Origin: Branchiostoma floridae
Lineage: Eukaryota > Chordata > Leptocardii > Amphioxiformes > Branchiostomatidae
Reading direction: 5' to 3'
DNA length: 64,000 bases
NCBI RefSeq assembly: GCF_000003815.2
Contig: NC_049988.1
Location: forward strand, 14,892,452-14,956,451
Each line of letters begins with the position of its first letter. Position 1 is the first letter of the stretch. The translations under genes were made by a program, and so were the position numbers. The notes under the pieces were generated by a model. It was not told the origin of the DNA. It did not search any database and worked only from the letters and a program-made list of their open reading frames with translations. Positions 35,701 to 46,100 of this stretch are shown one piece after another.

Positions 35701-38700
35701 CAATGCGGTCCCAAACGTAAAGGAGTGTAATACATCCATAACACAATCAGTTGTCAATTAACGATGAATTGATGTAACGTTTTTTTTTTTTTTTTTTTCC
35801 CTACTTCTTAAGAATATTGTCCCACACGTGGTTAAGGAATGTGTTTCTTGCGTACTGCCTAGAAAATTCGCACTTGTATACCTTCCAGTGTAATATGCCT
35901 TGCCCTTGGTACCTATTTAGTGCGACCGTCCTTATATAACAACACAATTTTGTGGATTCAATGCCTTCTCGATCTCATGGCGATATGATTTCTGGCTTGC
36001 GGTCTTCAAAACCTTTTACGGCGAAGCCTGTACGAGTACGTTTTCCTTCCTAAAACATCCACCGTGAGCTCCATATTCTTCTGCGGCACTTCCTGTGCCT
36101 GCCTGGGTATTTCAATTTCGTAAACTCACGGAGGTTTTAAATTTGGTTGAGTTCAATGTGAAGACGCTGGTGCCACCTCTCTGTGTATGAACGGAACTGA
36201 TCTGAACCGAGATCAATATCTTCCCGCGACACTCGCCGGTGCCTGCCCGGGTCTTACCAACTTCGTGAGCTCTACCCGCGACACTCGCCGGTGCCTGCCC
36301 GGGTCTTACCAATACCATGGCCATCTTCGTGAGCTCTACCCGCGACACTCGCCGGTGCCTGCCCGGGTCTTACCATGGCCATCTTCGTGAGCTCTACCCG
36401 CGACACTCGCCGGTGCCTGCCCGGGTCTTACCATCTTCGTGAGCTCTACCCGCGACACTCGCCGGTGCCTGCCCGGGTCTTACCATGGCCATCTTCGTGA
36501 GCTCTACCCGCGACACTCGCCGGTGCCTGCCCGGGTCTTACCATCTTCGTGAGCTCTACCCGCGACACTCGCCGGTGCCTGCCCGGGCCTTACCATCTTC
36601 GTGAGCTCTACCCGCGACACTCGCCGGTGCCTGCCCGGGCCTTACCATCTTCGTCGTTCGTGAGCTCTACCCGCGACACTCGCCGGTGCCTGCCCGGGCC
36701 TTACCATCTTCGTCGTTCGTGAGCTCTACCCGCGACACTCGCCGGTGCCTGCCCGGGCCTTACCATCTTCGTGAGCTCTACCCGCGGCACTCGCCGGTGC
36801 CTGCCCGGGCTGTACCGTCTTCATGAGCTGTCCTTTCCTTGTGGCACTCAAGTGTCCGGAATGGCGAGGAGGGTGAGGGGGCCTAAGAGAGGCTGACAGG
36901 CTGCTGTTCCTGCGCCACCACTTGCTGCTACATCTTTTGTCGTACCTGCCGCATCTGAAGATCCCTGAAGTCCGAAACTTCTTACAAGGGTCGTTACGGG
37001 TGGGGGAGAACGTCACGCGTGAACCAGCACGTCCCGGTTCCTGAAAACTATGCGGAAAACAAAACACAATTATCGATACCGCTGACGAAATTACACACAA
37101 AATCCAGCCGTAACAATATCCACACCATACGCACTCGACATCCCCCCGCCTAGCGCTCAAAGGTGGGCAAGCCACGATAACATGAACAGTCCTAGGCCAT
37201 GCGTGCTCCCCGTACATACATGCTCAACAACCAAACGCTAAGCTTGGTAAAAATAGGCCACGCACACGACAATCACCTTACGTACGGGCAACACCCACGC
37301 AATCCAAAAAGTTAAACTTGACAAACGAAAACGTATAACAATAACATGTACGTAACAAAAACCACGCTCTAGAAACGCTGGCAGTCTGCATTACTACATC
37401 GCCCACGAGGGGGATGGCGGCGGGTTTCAATTCCTGAAAAGAACTCCAAAAATGGTAGCCATAGTGAGTCCCGATGCCATGAGAGCCCATGACAGTGCTA
37501 TCCTAAAATCCTGCATAAAACCATACACACGAAAAAAAATATAAAGATTTAAAGAAAATGACAAGAAAATGGCGAAGCTCTAGATCTGTAATGGACCTCC
37601 GCACTGTATGGAGGCGTTCGTAGAATTCCCTGGTAGAGGATGGATGCAGATTGTGATTTCAGCCACGGCGATATCCATCTTGCTTCTTTGTTCGGGGTTT
37701 CAAACCACGTGTCTGCGTATCACTAGAATATACACAAAAATCAGAAAATGACAAGAAAATGGTGAACATCTCGGTCTGAAACTCTCCTCAATAACAGACA
37801 AAAGCCTCCCTTGCCTTCCAAGGTAGAGGATGGCAACGGATTCTATTATCCCACCACGGTGACTCAGAGGGTAGCCATGTTGCATCTCCTCGACAGCGAC
37901 AGCTCTAGCATCCTGGTAACACTTTCATAAAACAAGAAAAACACACAAATAGCAAACTCCTAAACAGCACCACTAATCAGCGTCGTCAAAAGGTGGCCAC
38001 AGCAAAATTCAACAGAGGATGCGATCGTATAAACCAAAAACTGAAAAGAAATATTCTAAATATTAAAGGTAGCTCTCTCCCGTCGGACCTGCATACAACG
38101 TTTACAAAGCGTTCACAAAACACTCAGCAAACAGGCAACAGACAAAACGCGACAATGAAACTATGTGACAGTCAACCGGAAAAATTTGCAAAAACGTAAA
38201 GTTCTTCCGTACGGCAGAAACATGACTCTGCGAGCCCTGCAACAGGCCTAGACTACAGATATCAAACATGTCTCACCACAACACCACACCACAAAACGAA
38301 CAAGTAAATCTCCAGACCGGGCTCAGATAGTGCTTTCCTGTGTTCGACCAAACCTTGCGTGGTACCGTGTATCTCTGATACAATACCCGGGAGAGTACGA
38401 GCTGCCGTCACGAGCTAGAGCTGCTGCACCGCATCGTATAGTAGCGAGTCTCCCGCCGGCATTCTCGTGGCCTTTTCCCGGCAAGTTTTCTGCGCTGGGG
38501 CGATGAAGGACGTACGCTGCTAGCTTCAGACGAGCCGGAGGGCCAGCACACAGAAGAATGATATATTCATGCGCGCATCTCTTATCTATAGGGGGAGTGA
38601 CGTCATACTTTTCGGGCCAATCATTGTGCACCTCAAATAGCAGACACGTTGAACATGATGATCCAAGCTCATACATATAAACCTGATTGCATTTTCATAG

Positions 38701-38883
38701 TTTTCATATTTTACCTTAAATTTCTTTCAGGACAAGGAGCTGAAAGAACTCGGAGACGGACCTCATGTTTTGACCGGGCGCTGTCTGGACATTACGTTTG
38801 GTGCTGGAGCACAGAAGTTCCTCCAACTCAACCCATGCAACGGCGGCAAATTTCAACAGTGGAAATTCGGGCTGTATCTGTGA
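26764..38883 (+). CDS. GALNT: Polypeptide N-acetylgalactosaminyltransferase, paralogue B (GT27, long stem; complete)
   Basis: Same enzyme class and expected Golgi role as paralogue A upstream. Twelve exons join to 821 codons plus stop: 26764-27872, 28485-28651, 29082-29189, 29822-29969, 30079-30195, 30556-30673, 30975-31084, 31236-31347, 31603-31701, 32134-32226, 32728-32859, 38731-38883. Exon 1 carries a membrane anchor (about residues 9-28) and a roughly 340-residue acidic, Thr-rich stem that ends in the same IS-ER-PD-R block as A. Catalytic landmarks: [20 protein letters not shown] (D473, H475), [16 protein letters not shown] (W579-F588), [15 protein letters not shown]. The lectin domain (about 697-821) keeps CHG and QQWKF. 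The ATG at 26764 is the first true ATG of the frame; the frame is open from a TTG at 26725. At 821 residues it is much longer than typical 520-650-residue GALNTs because of the stem, as in GALNT5, but the paralogue is not assigned. Confidence 0.95.
30264..30297 (+). ncRNA. Degenerate hammerhead-ribozyme-like motif, intron 5 of GALNT B
   Basis: CTGAAGA (30264-30270) is followed by a GACAG/CTGTC stem and then GAAACGTC (30290-30297). The order CUGANGA, stem II, GAAAC, GUC is that of the hammerhead core as found in Penelope-like retroelements. Two extra bases between CUGANGA and the stem make it probably inactive. Confidence 0.35.
32317..32414. repeat. Foldback sequence, intron 10 of GALNT B
   Basis: Outer arms share CGGAATCG...CCTAGGACAG with its inverted copy CTGTCCTAGGAC...GCAATCG. 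An inner hairpin is GGACAGAT / ATCTGTCC. MITE-like. Confidence 0.55.
33000..33250 (-). mobile_element. tRNA-derived SINE-like copy, intron 11 of GALNT B
   Basis: Read on the minus strand: a head with AAGGTTCTAGTTCGGGTC (B-box-like), then a body with GTTGTGGCCTTGG and GACTCAGGTGAAAATGAGTA. Head and body match, in order, the clearer copy at 49950-50165. Ends are approximate. Confidence 0.45.
33317..33594. mobile_element. MITE (hAT-like), 278 bases, with TAGTATCC target duplication
   Basis: Ends TTTTTGAGGTGCGTAATTAT and its inverted partner GTGCACCTCAAA. It is flanked by TAGTATCC at 33309-33316 and 33595-33602, a perfect 8-base duplication. The terminal 64 left bases and about 107 right bases recur exactly at 33595-33658 and 38531-38640. 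Confidence 0.85.
35550..35582 (-). ncRNA. Hammerhead-ribozyme-like motif (Penelope-like element remnant)
   Basis: The minus strand reads CTGAAGA (fits the CUGANGA core), a GGTAAC/GTCACC stem II with one mismatch, then GAAAC and GTC. The flanks GCC and GGT can pair as stem I. Hammerheads with very short stem III are known in Penelope-like retroelements, where they act as dimers. No Penelope reverse transcriptase or GIY-YIG domain was seen nearby, so this would be a terminal-repeat fragment. Confidence 0.5.
36228..36810. repeat. GC-rich minisatellite, about 11 copies
   Basis: CTCGCCGGTGCCTGCCCGGG occurs about 11 times between 36232 and 36810. Units are 52-64 bases and include TTCGTGAGCTCTACCCGCG; an ATGGCC insertion makes the longer unit. 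Units are nearly identical, so the array is young. Frames through it are artefacts. Confidence 0.95.
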
Positions 38884-39114
38884 CCTCTGGTGGGATTGAG
38901 TAAAACTGCAGCAACTCGTTTTTACAGAATGTACTAGTATTCAATTTTGTGTTGGGCATTTGTTCATGATCATACGTCATTGCTTCCAATGAATTTTAAC
39001 TATGATGTAAACATAAAGAGTGTTAGCTTTGTTTCGTTTCGCATGGTTTGATATTTTGTTGCTTCCACTAACAATGTGTTCATACGATACATCAGTCTAA
39101 CATTATTCTTGAAC

Positions 39115-39120
39115 AATAAA
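39115..39120 (+). terminator. Polyadenylation signal of GALNT B
   Basis: AATAAA 232 bases after the stop codon at 38881-38883, the first in the 3' flank. Consistent with a short 3' UTR. Confidence 0.6.
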
Positions 39121-40179
39121 CGTGGTTTAAAACAGAGATAATTGGACTCAGTTACTCACGACGATATAAGAGCTGTCAGAAACCACCCGCCATCTTTCTT
39201 CTGATCTGATGGTAGTCACGTGACCCGAGTGTCAAATGTCGAACAGGTCACGTGACTCAACGACATTATCTATAATAACGAGTAATAACGAAGCATAACA
39301 CAGCTTTTCGCCCATGGGGCTTAAATACATGGTTGCAGACCCCACAGTGAGAAGTATAGTCGGCGCCTTAACATCTATAGCAAGGTTCAAAAGTAATAGT
39401 TTTTCTTTTCGTCTATAGTTTCATGATTGATTAAGAATGACAAGTTCATATGCAATGTGTGTCCGTTTATTTCATATTTTCTAAAACAGTGTCAAAGCTT
39501 TTTAAAAGAGGTCTACCTGAAGTATACATGTTGAGGAAAAAATTCTCCAGAAACACCTTTTTTGAAAGCTGGAGACGAGAAAGAAAGTCTCTAATTTGCA
39601 CACACACATTCAATCACGTCGGTCTGATCGGTAGGTCGCTTAGCTTTCGTCAATGATCTTTACTGGCCAAGGGAATTTGTGTTGTATTTCCGGTTACTGT
39701 AACGGTTCTGAAAATACGGTTTGTACGTAGGTGTTATCTTGTTTTTCTTCTTACATTTTGGCCGAACTAACAAAAAAATACAGTTCAATCATGTAAACCT
39801 GAATGCATCAGAATCATATTTTGTCACACATCTATTATGCAGGTGTCAACAAAATGTTGGATTCGTTTATATCATTTTATGGTCCTTGCCTGTGTTTGGC
39901 ACCAATAGGCTTGTTACCTTCATGAAAAAATGGAGGTATAGTTTTCGGCATGTGCGTTTGGATGTTTGTATTTTTTGGTCAGCATAACTCTAGAGCCTCT
40001 GGATGTATTACAACGATATTTGGTATGTGAGTAGGGGGTGGGAAGACGAAGCTCAAGGTCGATTTGAGCCCCCTGGTATGTGACATTGGTACTGCAGCAG
40101 AAATTCAATTTTTCGAAAGTTTTTTTTTTTTTAGATTGGTAGGGTAACCGGAAACACAACAACGTTTTTTGTCTAGCCC
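39121..40179. other. Convergent intergenic stretch between GALNT B and the LDLa-like gene
   Basis: The two genes end toward each other here. About half of it is a foldback element that reaches the stop codon of the minus-strand gene. No other gene is seen. Confidence 0.6.
39669..40179. mobile_element. Foldback element inserted at the stop codon of the LDLa-like gene
   Basis: Inverted arms GTTGTATTTCCGGTTAC (39681-39697) and GTAACCGGAAACACAAC (40144-40160). TTACTGGCC is present just outside on both sides (39660-39668 and 40180-40188) as a possible 9-base target duplication. The right copy is the stop codon and last codons of the minus-strand gene. A related diverged copy lies at 640-1030. Exact ends are uncertain. 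Confidence 0.55.
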
Positions 40180-43100
40180 TTACTGGCCCTTCTTCTGCTT
40201 GGCCTGGAGGCTCTTCTTGACGGCCTGGAGGGCCTTGGCCTTGGCCTGGAGGCCCTTCTTTATGTACCCGTAGGAGTCCATGCTGGGCCCGTAGGAGTCC
40301 ATGCCGGGCCCGTAGGAGTCCATGCTGGGCCCGTAGGAGTCCATGCCGGGCCCGTAGGAGTCCATGCCGGGCCCGTAGGAGTCCATGCCGGGCCCGTAGG
40401 AGTCCATGCCGGGCCCGTAGGAGTCCATGCCGGGTCCGTAGGAGTCACCCGCTGGAATAGATTAGTACACTGGATAGAGATAGTATTTCATTCATTTAGT
40501 AGTGAATTGTTCATTCCTTGAGTCACTCACTCACCCACCCCCCCACTCACTCACTCACTCACTCACTCACTCACTCTCATTCGTGAACAAAGAATAACAA
40601 AGAAGAGTAACATAAAGGTTGTGATAATGATAATACTTACTGCAGTACATCTCGTCTTCGTCATACATGCAGTCGGAGTAACCATCGCACACCCAGTAGT
40701 CTGGGATCTCTTGGCCGTCGTAACACGTGTAATAGATGTCGTCTGTGGAGAAGTCGGAAATACATACTTTGTACACATATCATGTTATGGCATAAAAATG
40801 ATATCCAACAAGATACTTATGTCACTAACGAATGCCAACGGATGTTATCTTCAAAGCGCCTGACCGTTTCTGAAACCATTTCTAATTGCTGTAGTCTGTG
40901 ATGTGCTATTTGCAGCGTTTCCTATTACCTGGATGTCTAACCTTCATCGACGACAAATACCATGTTATGGAGCCGTTAGAATCTAGAATTTTCTTTTCAC
41001 AGTTTGAATAGGGAAGGTGTTAAAACATTCTGGCGCCTAGACAGTTGTTCACCTGGACAGTTGGTCGCCTAAACAGTTGATCACCTACTATCCAGCCGTG
41101 TTATAGCTTCCGAGTCTCTTTTATCCTCTCCGCAAATATATATTGCATTGCAATGAATAGCGGCACCGATATAAGTTGTCTTGAGTGGGCCGCTACTTGT
41201 CTGTTATTTTGCCTTTATGTGTTTGTTCAATAAAAAAAAAATATATTGTGGCAAGGGGGATGGGCGGCTCTAGCTAGAACTCAGCGTCACACAGGTAGTG
41301 GGCGATTTCTTCATTCCTTTATTTCCTTTATTCCTTTATTCCGATACCCTTTAGCCCTATTTAGGGCTAGTCTACCAGGGTTCATATGAAACAATGAAAC
41401 ATACATAAACAAACGCAAATATATACACAAACATACATGTATATATACAAACAGATAATAATAGATACACAATCATTAAAAAAACTATTGGCTTGAGAAG
41501 ACTTGATACATTGCCTTTTTAAAGCGTGAGATGTTGGGCAGAGATTTGATGTATGGTGGTAGGTCATTCCAAAGACTGATGGCACGGTAGAGAAAAGTTC
41601 GCTTTTTTGAGTTTGTTTTTGGCTTAGGGAGTTTAAAACTGAAGGAGTTGGATAATCTAGTTGAATATGTGTGGGTAGAATGGACAGGGACGATGGAGCT
41701 GTAAATGTTATGGGGCTCCTTACTAACAAGTATTCTGAAAAACATAGTCAATGTGCTGATGGCGAATCTTTCTCTTACCATGGGCCAACCCAAGTCTGAA
41801 TGCATTTGCTTAACATGTGTTTCTAGTGGACATTTAAGCACCAATCTACAGGCCCTGTTCTGTACAACCTGGAGCTTTCGAGCATTTGATTCAGACATGT
41901 TTGCTAGAACTGGGAGACAGTACTGTGCTACTGATAATACAAGTGCGCATAAAACAACCTTGCAGACTTCATAAGACATGGCCCATGCATGCCTTCTCAC
42001 AAGGGCGATATTCCTTGATTGTTTGGCAACAGCATGATTGATATGCAAATCCCATGTAAGTGACTGATCCATGTGCAGCCCCAACAAAACCGTCTCTTTC
42101 ACCTGTTCAATAGTTCTAGTTCCAATAACCAAATTCAGTGAGGTTGAAGGTAGAAGAGCCAGTTTTCGAGGAGATCCAAAAAGCATGCACTTAGTCTTAA
42201 GGACATTTTCACTTTTGTATATATCGGGACATCAGAGAAACACTTACCGCTGCACATCTCGTCTTCGCCACCCATGCAGTCGGTGTAGTTGTCACACACC
42301 CAGCTGTAAGGGATCTCCGACCCGTCAAAGCACCAAAACTCTGTAGGGACATTGACAAGACATTAGACCTCCGTTTTTGGCGACGCGTCATGAGCGGATC
42401 CGGACGTAGCCCTCTTCGCAGAATTCTGGAGTCGGTGCTTCTATTTGCTGGTTCGCGATTTTCAACTTAGGCGAAGGTTCTATGTGTCGGTAAGTTTTTG
42501 TCGCACAAACTACTTGTCTCCGGCATAGAGTAGAACCTTAGCCCATGATAAAAATCGCGGAATAGCCCCCACCCAAAACGCTACCGCTCCGAAAGTCCGA
42601 AAAACACTATGTAACAAGCCTATTCTGTAAGACATACCGTAAACAAGAAATCTTTTAAGAAAAGCTGTGCATTGCCGCGTATTCTATGACTGAACTGCTG
42701 AGAGCGACACCTAGCAACTGCAGTAGGAAATGCAGCAAAAGGGGATATTGGAAATTTACCTCATTATCATAATTTATGTCACATGAATTATTGGCACATT
42801 AAACAGGTTTTGTAAAACTTTTTGACCCACAATGAATATGCATTATTTTTCATTACAAAATAAGTTCTTTCTGATGCAATTTGTGATATATCTTTATATA
42901 AACATGGTGAGTTAAAGCGTAGATTTATTACGCTGGACCACATACAGTAACATGCGTCTAGAAGAGAGTTTTAATACTCGCCTGGAATGTACCATTGTCT
43001 AACTAAGCAATGAAACTCGGCAAGGAAAGAAGGGCCTTTGGGCTTTGGAAGGGCTGGGTTAAAAGGTCCGTCCATTGATCCATGGATCCATGGAAGAAAG

Positions 43101-46100
43101 CTGGCATAAGGCATTGCCGCTGGCGCGGCAATGCAAAAAACAGACGAAAGAACACAAACAAAACACGCCTGGATATATACAAAGCAAGGTTTAGACAAAG
43201 CTTTTTTATATGCAGAGGCCTTTCCATTTGGCGTATTGCCCACAATGCATCTCACAGCGCATGCGCATGTGCTACCAAAAACCTTCTTCAGGTGGTATCT
43301 CACTGTACTTGGGGCACTGGTGTGGCACTGGGTTCGTTCACTGCGGCACTGTTGTGCTATGTTCGCAATTATTTTATGATGTAGATATTGCGTATAATAA
43401 TACATAAAAGTGTGACTTAAAAGACAACAAAATACACAAAACGTAAGAATATTCGTTCTTTATCTCTAAAATCCGTTGAGTCATCTACAAACCCCGCACT
43501 GCCACACCGGTGTCCCAAGCGCAGTGAGATACCACATTTATAGAACAACATGACGTTACGCACCGCCATCGTCGTCAGCGCAGTGCTCCTCGTCCTCTCC
43601 ACACGTGCAGTCTACCATGTCATCACACATCCAGCTCCCCGGGATGATGGATCCGTCATCACAGAAAGCTGTTTAAAAGAAAAGAAAGAAAAAAAGAGTA
43701 AGAAATCATACCTCAACAGAGAAATACAATAGAAGCCAGTCAATTGCACGACGGATAACGCACACTTCTGTCAACTGCACGAAAACCCAAAATCCCAAAC
43801 CAGTGCGGTCCAGCTAGATAACTTCGCATTATTGCATCAGACGGATAATTGCACGAAATCCACTGGCAAATAGGCCGTGTAATTAAGCGGCTTCTACTGT
43901 ACCACTTCCTGTAGGCGTACACGTTTCTACCCCTACCCCGTCCTATTGATTCTATCCCCTCTGTCCCCTCCCATCCTTTCACGACTTTTAAAGTTATGCT
44001 TTCAACGCACAAACAGACGAAAATGATAACATTATTGTTGAAGGTAGAGATAATGAACCATCAGTATTACCGTAGTCCTCGTAGTAGGGCATCGTAGGTG
44101 TCGTAGTATGACCCGTAGCTGTCCGCCCAGGCCGCGCGCTTCTCCTTGGGTGCCTTGGGTGCCTCAGAACGCTTCTTCTCTACAGTGGGGAAAATGAAAC
44201 CTTTATAGCTATATATAGATCTCAGTTTGAAACCACAAAAACATATTTTCTACAGATAAAAAAAATCGACAACATACTATACAGTCACACTTAACATTTG
44301 AAATTTTACACGCCGTTAAAGAGGATATTACGAGGCTTGAATTGTCATTTTGTTTGCTTTCCATTTTGCAGGCGGACACGTATTAGATGGTTTGCAAAAA
44401 AGAGGTATTAGGAGAACATTTGGATGTTGCATTGTGTTTTAGCTGAGATAACAGGAAGATCAATAGGACCAATGACAGTGCCACCCAAATTCTGTAACTG
44501 ATTATGATTCAATAAAAGATTAAGACTCCAGGTCTGTCCATCTAGTCTCTGTGTTGTGACTAAGAAAGCAGACAGAGAACGTCTCCATCTACTCGTACTT
44601 CCCTACATTTGGTGGCAGCGGTGGGAACTAGGGGCTTTAGGAAACGTTTACAAACCAGCAGCCATTCTCTTCTCCGCCTTTGCTGCCTGCCTCTTCAGAT
44701 TTGCTGCCCTCTTCAGGTCCATTTCACGCAGGTTCTTCGCCATCTCGCGACGGGACTGACTGTCCTCTGTGTAGAGAAACAAGGCAAAAAGGTAATGTTT
44801 AGATATAGTCATTATGTATAGCAGCCATTAATCTCTATTTCTCGCGTAGTCTCGGCAACAACTTCTCGCGAGAGTGATTGCCGTCACGACAGTTTGGCAC
44901 ATGCCACACACTTGGAAGGCAGAATCAATAATTTCCTAAACAAACAGTATCGTTCTAGGTTGCACAACTTTTTATAAATATTTTCATTACAATTAAAATG
45001 TATTCATCACTGTAGTCATCAGTGATAACGAGCAACGAGTGTAAATGATAACGGTTACTTTAACAAATCTATTATCACTTCAAATGTTCAGCCTTCTCAC
45101 CGGATTTCTTTTCCTTGCCAGCCTTTTCTGCCATCATGGACCGCTTCTTCTCGATGGCCTCATTTGCTTTTTGGACCATACCACGAGCCTAGATATGGGG
45201 ACATAACGTCATGAATTTGAACTGACAAGACAGTTCTCCTGAGCACTTGAGAACGACGTAGTTTGCTCCTTAGTCATGAATCTCCTCTATACAAAACAAT
45301 GACACAGGTTTGCATCCAGCAACAAGAGAATTTCAACTCCCGAGGCCGTACAAAACAATTTTTAAATGTTACGTGTCCGTGTGTAGAAAACATTTCATAA
45401 GTATGATGAAAATTAATCCGTTCACTTTTTCTTTATACAGCCAAACCTGTACTAGTGACCACCTCTTCATGAGGTTAGGACCAACAAACACACTTTCACG
45501 GCCCGTTAGATTATTTTCCCCAATGAAAGTAGAGCATTAAGAAACTACTCTCCAAGCAGATCCTACGGTAGCAAAAGCTGCCAGAGTAGTGAAGCAGGCC
45601 TAGGAGTGTGTTTGGCTACCCAGTGGCTGATGACTCCCTTTGGACGGCTATACTCCTTAGCCAGTTTTGATACTATCTTATGCCACTGGTAAATCTGCCT
45701 GGAGATAATACAAAACCCTGTCTACCTCGGTGGTCATCATTCATTCATTCATTCATTCATTCTGTCCACCGTGACTATTTTATTCAAATCAGTTGTCTCC
45801 ATGCAGGTTTAACTACATGTTGTGATAGGTACACTCTCTGATTTTCAATAAAGGCTATAAGAACAAAACGGAACCTTCTGAAATTGGGCCCTTTCTTGGA
45901 TCCTCTTCGCCTTTTCCTCCGGAGACAGCGACTTCTTAGCCTCCGGCTGGGCCTTCTCATTCTTCTTGCCAAGAAGCTGCACAAACAAAGACAAGATGCA
46001 ATCATATCTCAAGTCTCCGGCCGTAGTTGGGTAGGGATGTCTGCTTGAGGACTTTCTTCGGTGTATAGCCATCCATCTTTTTACAGTACTAGTATATCGA

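Larger units (their letters stand above)
33603..38637. mobile_element. About 5 kb inverted-repeat element in intron 11 of GALNT B
   Basis: The left end (33603 onward) and right end (to 38637) are the same termini as the adjacent 278-base MITE, so this may be a larger family member. Its flanks (TAGTATCC left, TAGCAGAC right) do not match. I found no transposase: the frames inside (for example 34242-34722) show no recognisable domain. It contains a TCTC-rich stretch (33870-34050), a Penelope-like hammerhead motif (35550-35582), a T22 run near 35780, a GC-rich minisatellite (36228-36810) and AT-rich unique sequence. The 5 kb could be one element or a composite. Confidence 0.55.

Noticed and set aside
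36228-36810. CRISPR-like array
   Set aside because: Units are directly tandem without unique spacers, in a eukaryotic intron.
36112-37217. Frames with [16 protein letters not shown] repeats
   Set aside because: Translation of the minisatellite; flanks show no domain.
40260-40448. TPTGPAWTP repeat protein on the minus strand
   Set aside because: Overlapping shadow frame of the 21-base array; the GMDSYGP frame continues through proper splice sites and a unique C-terminus.
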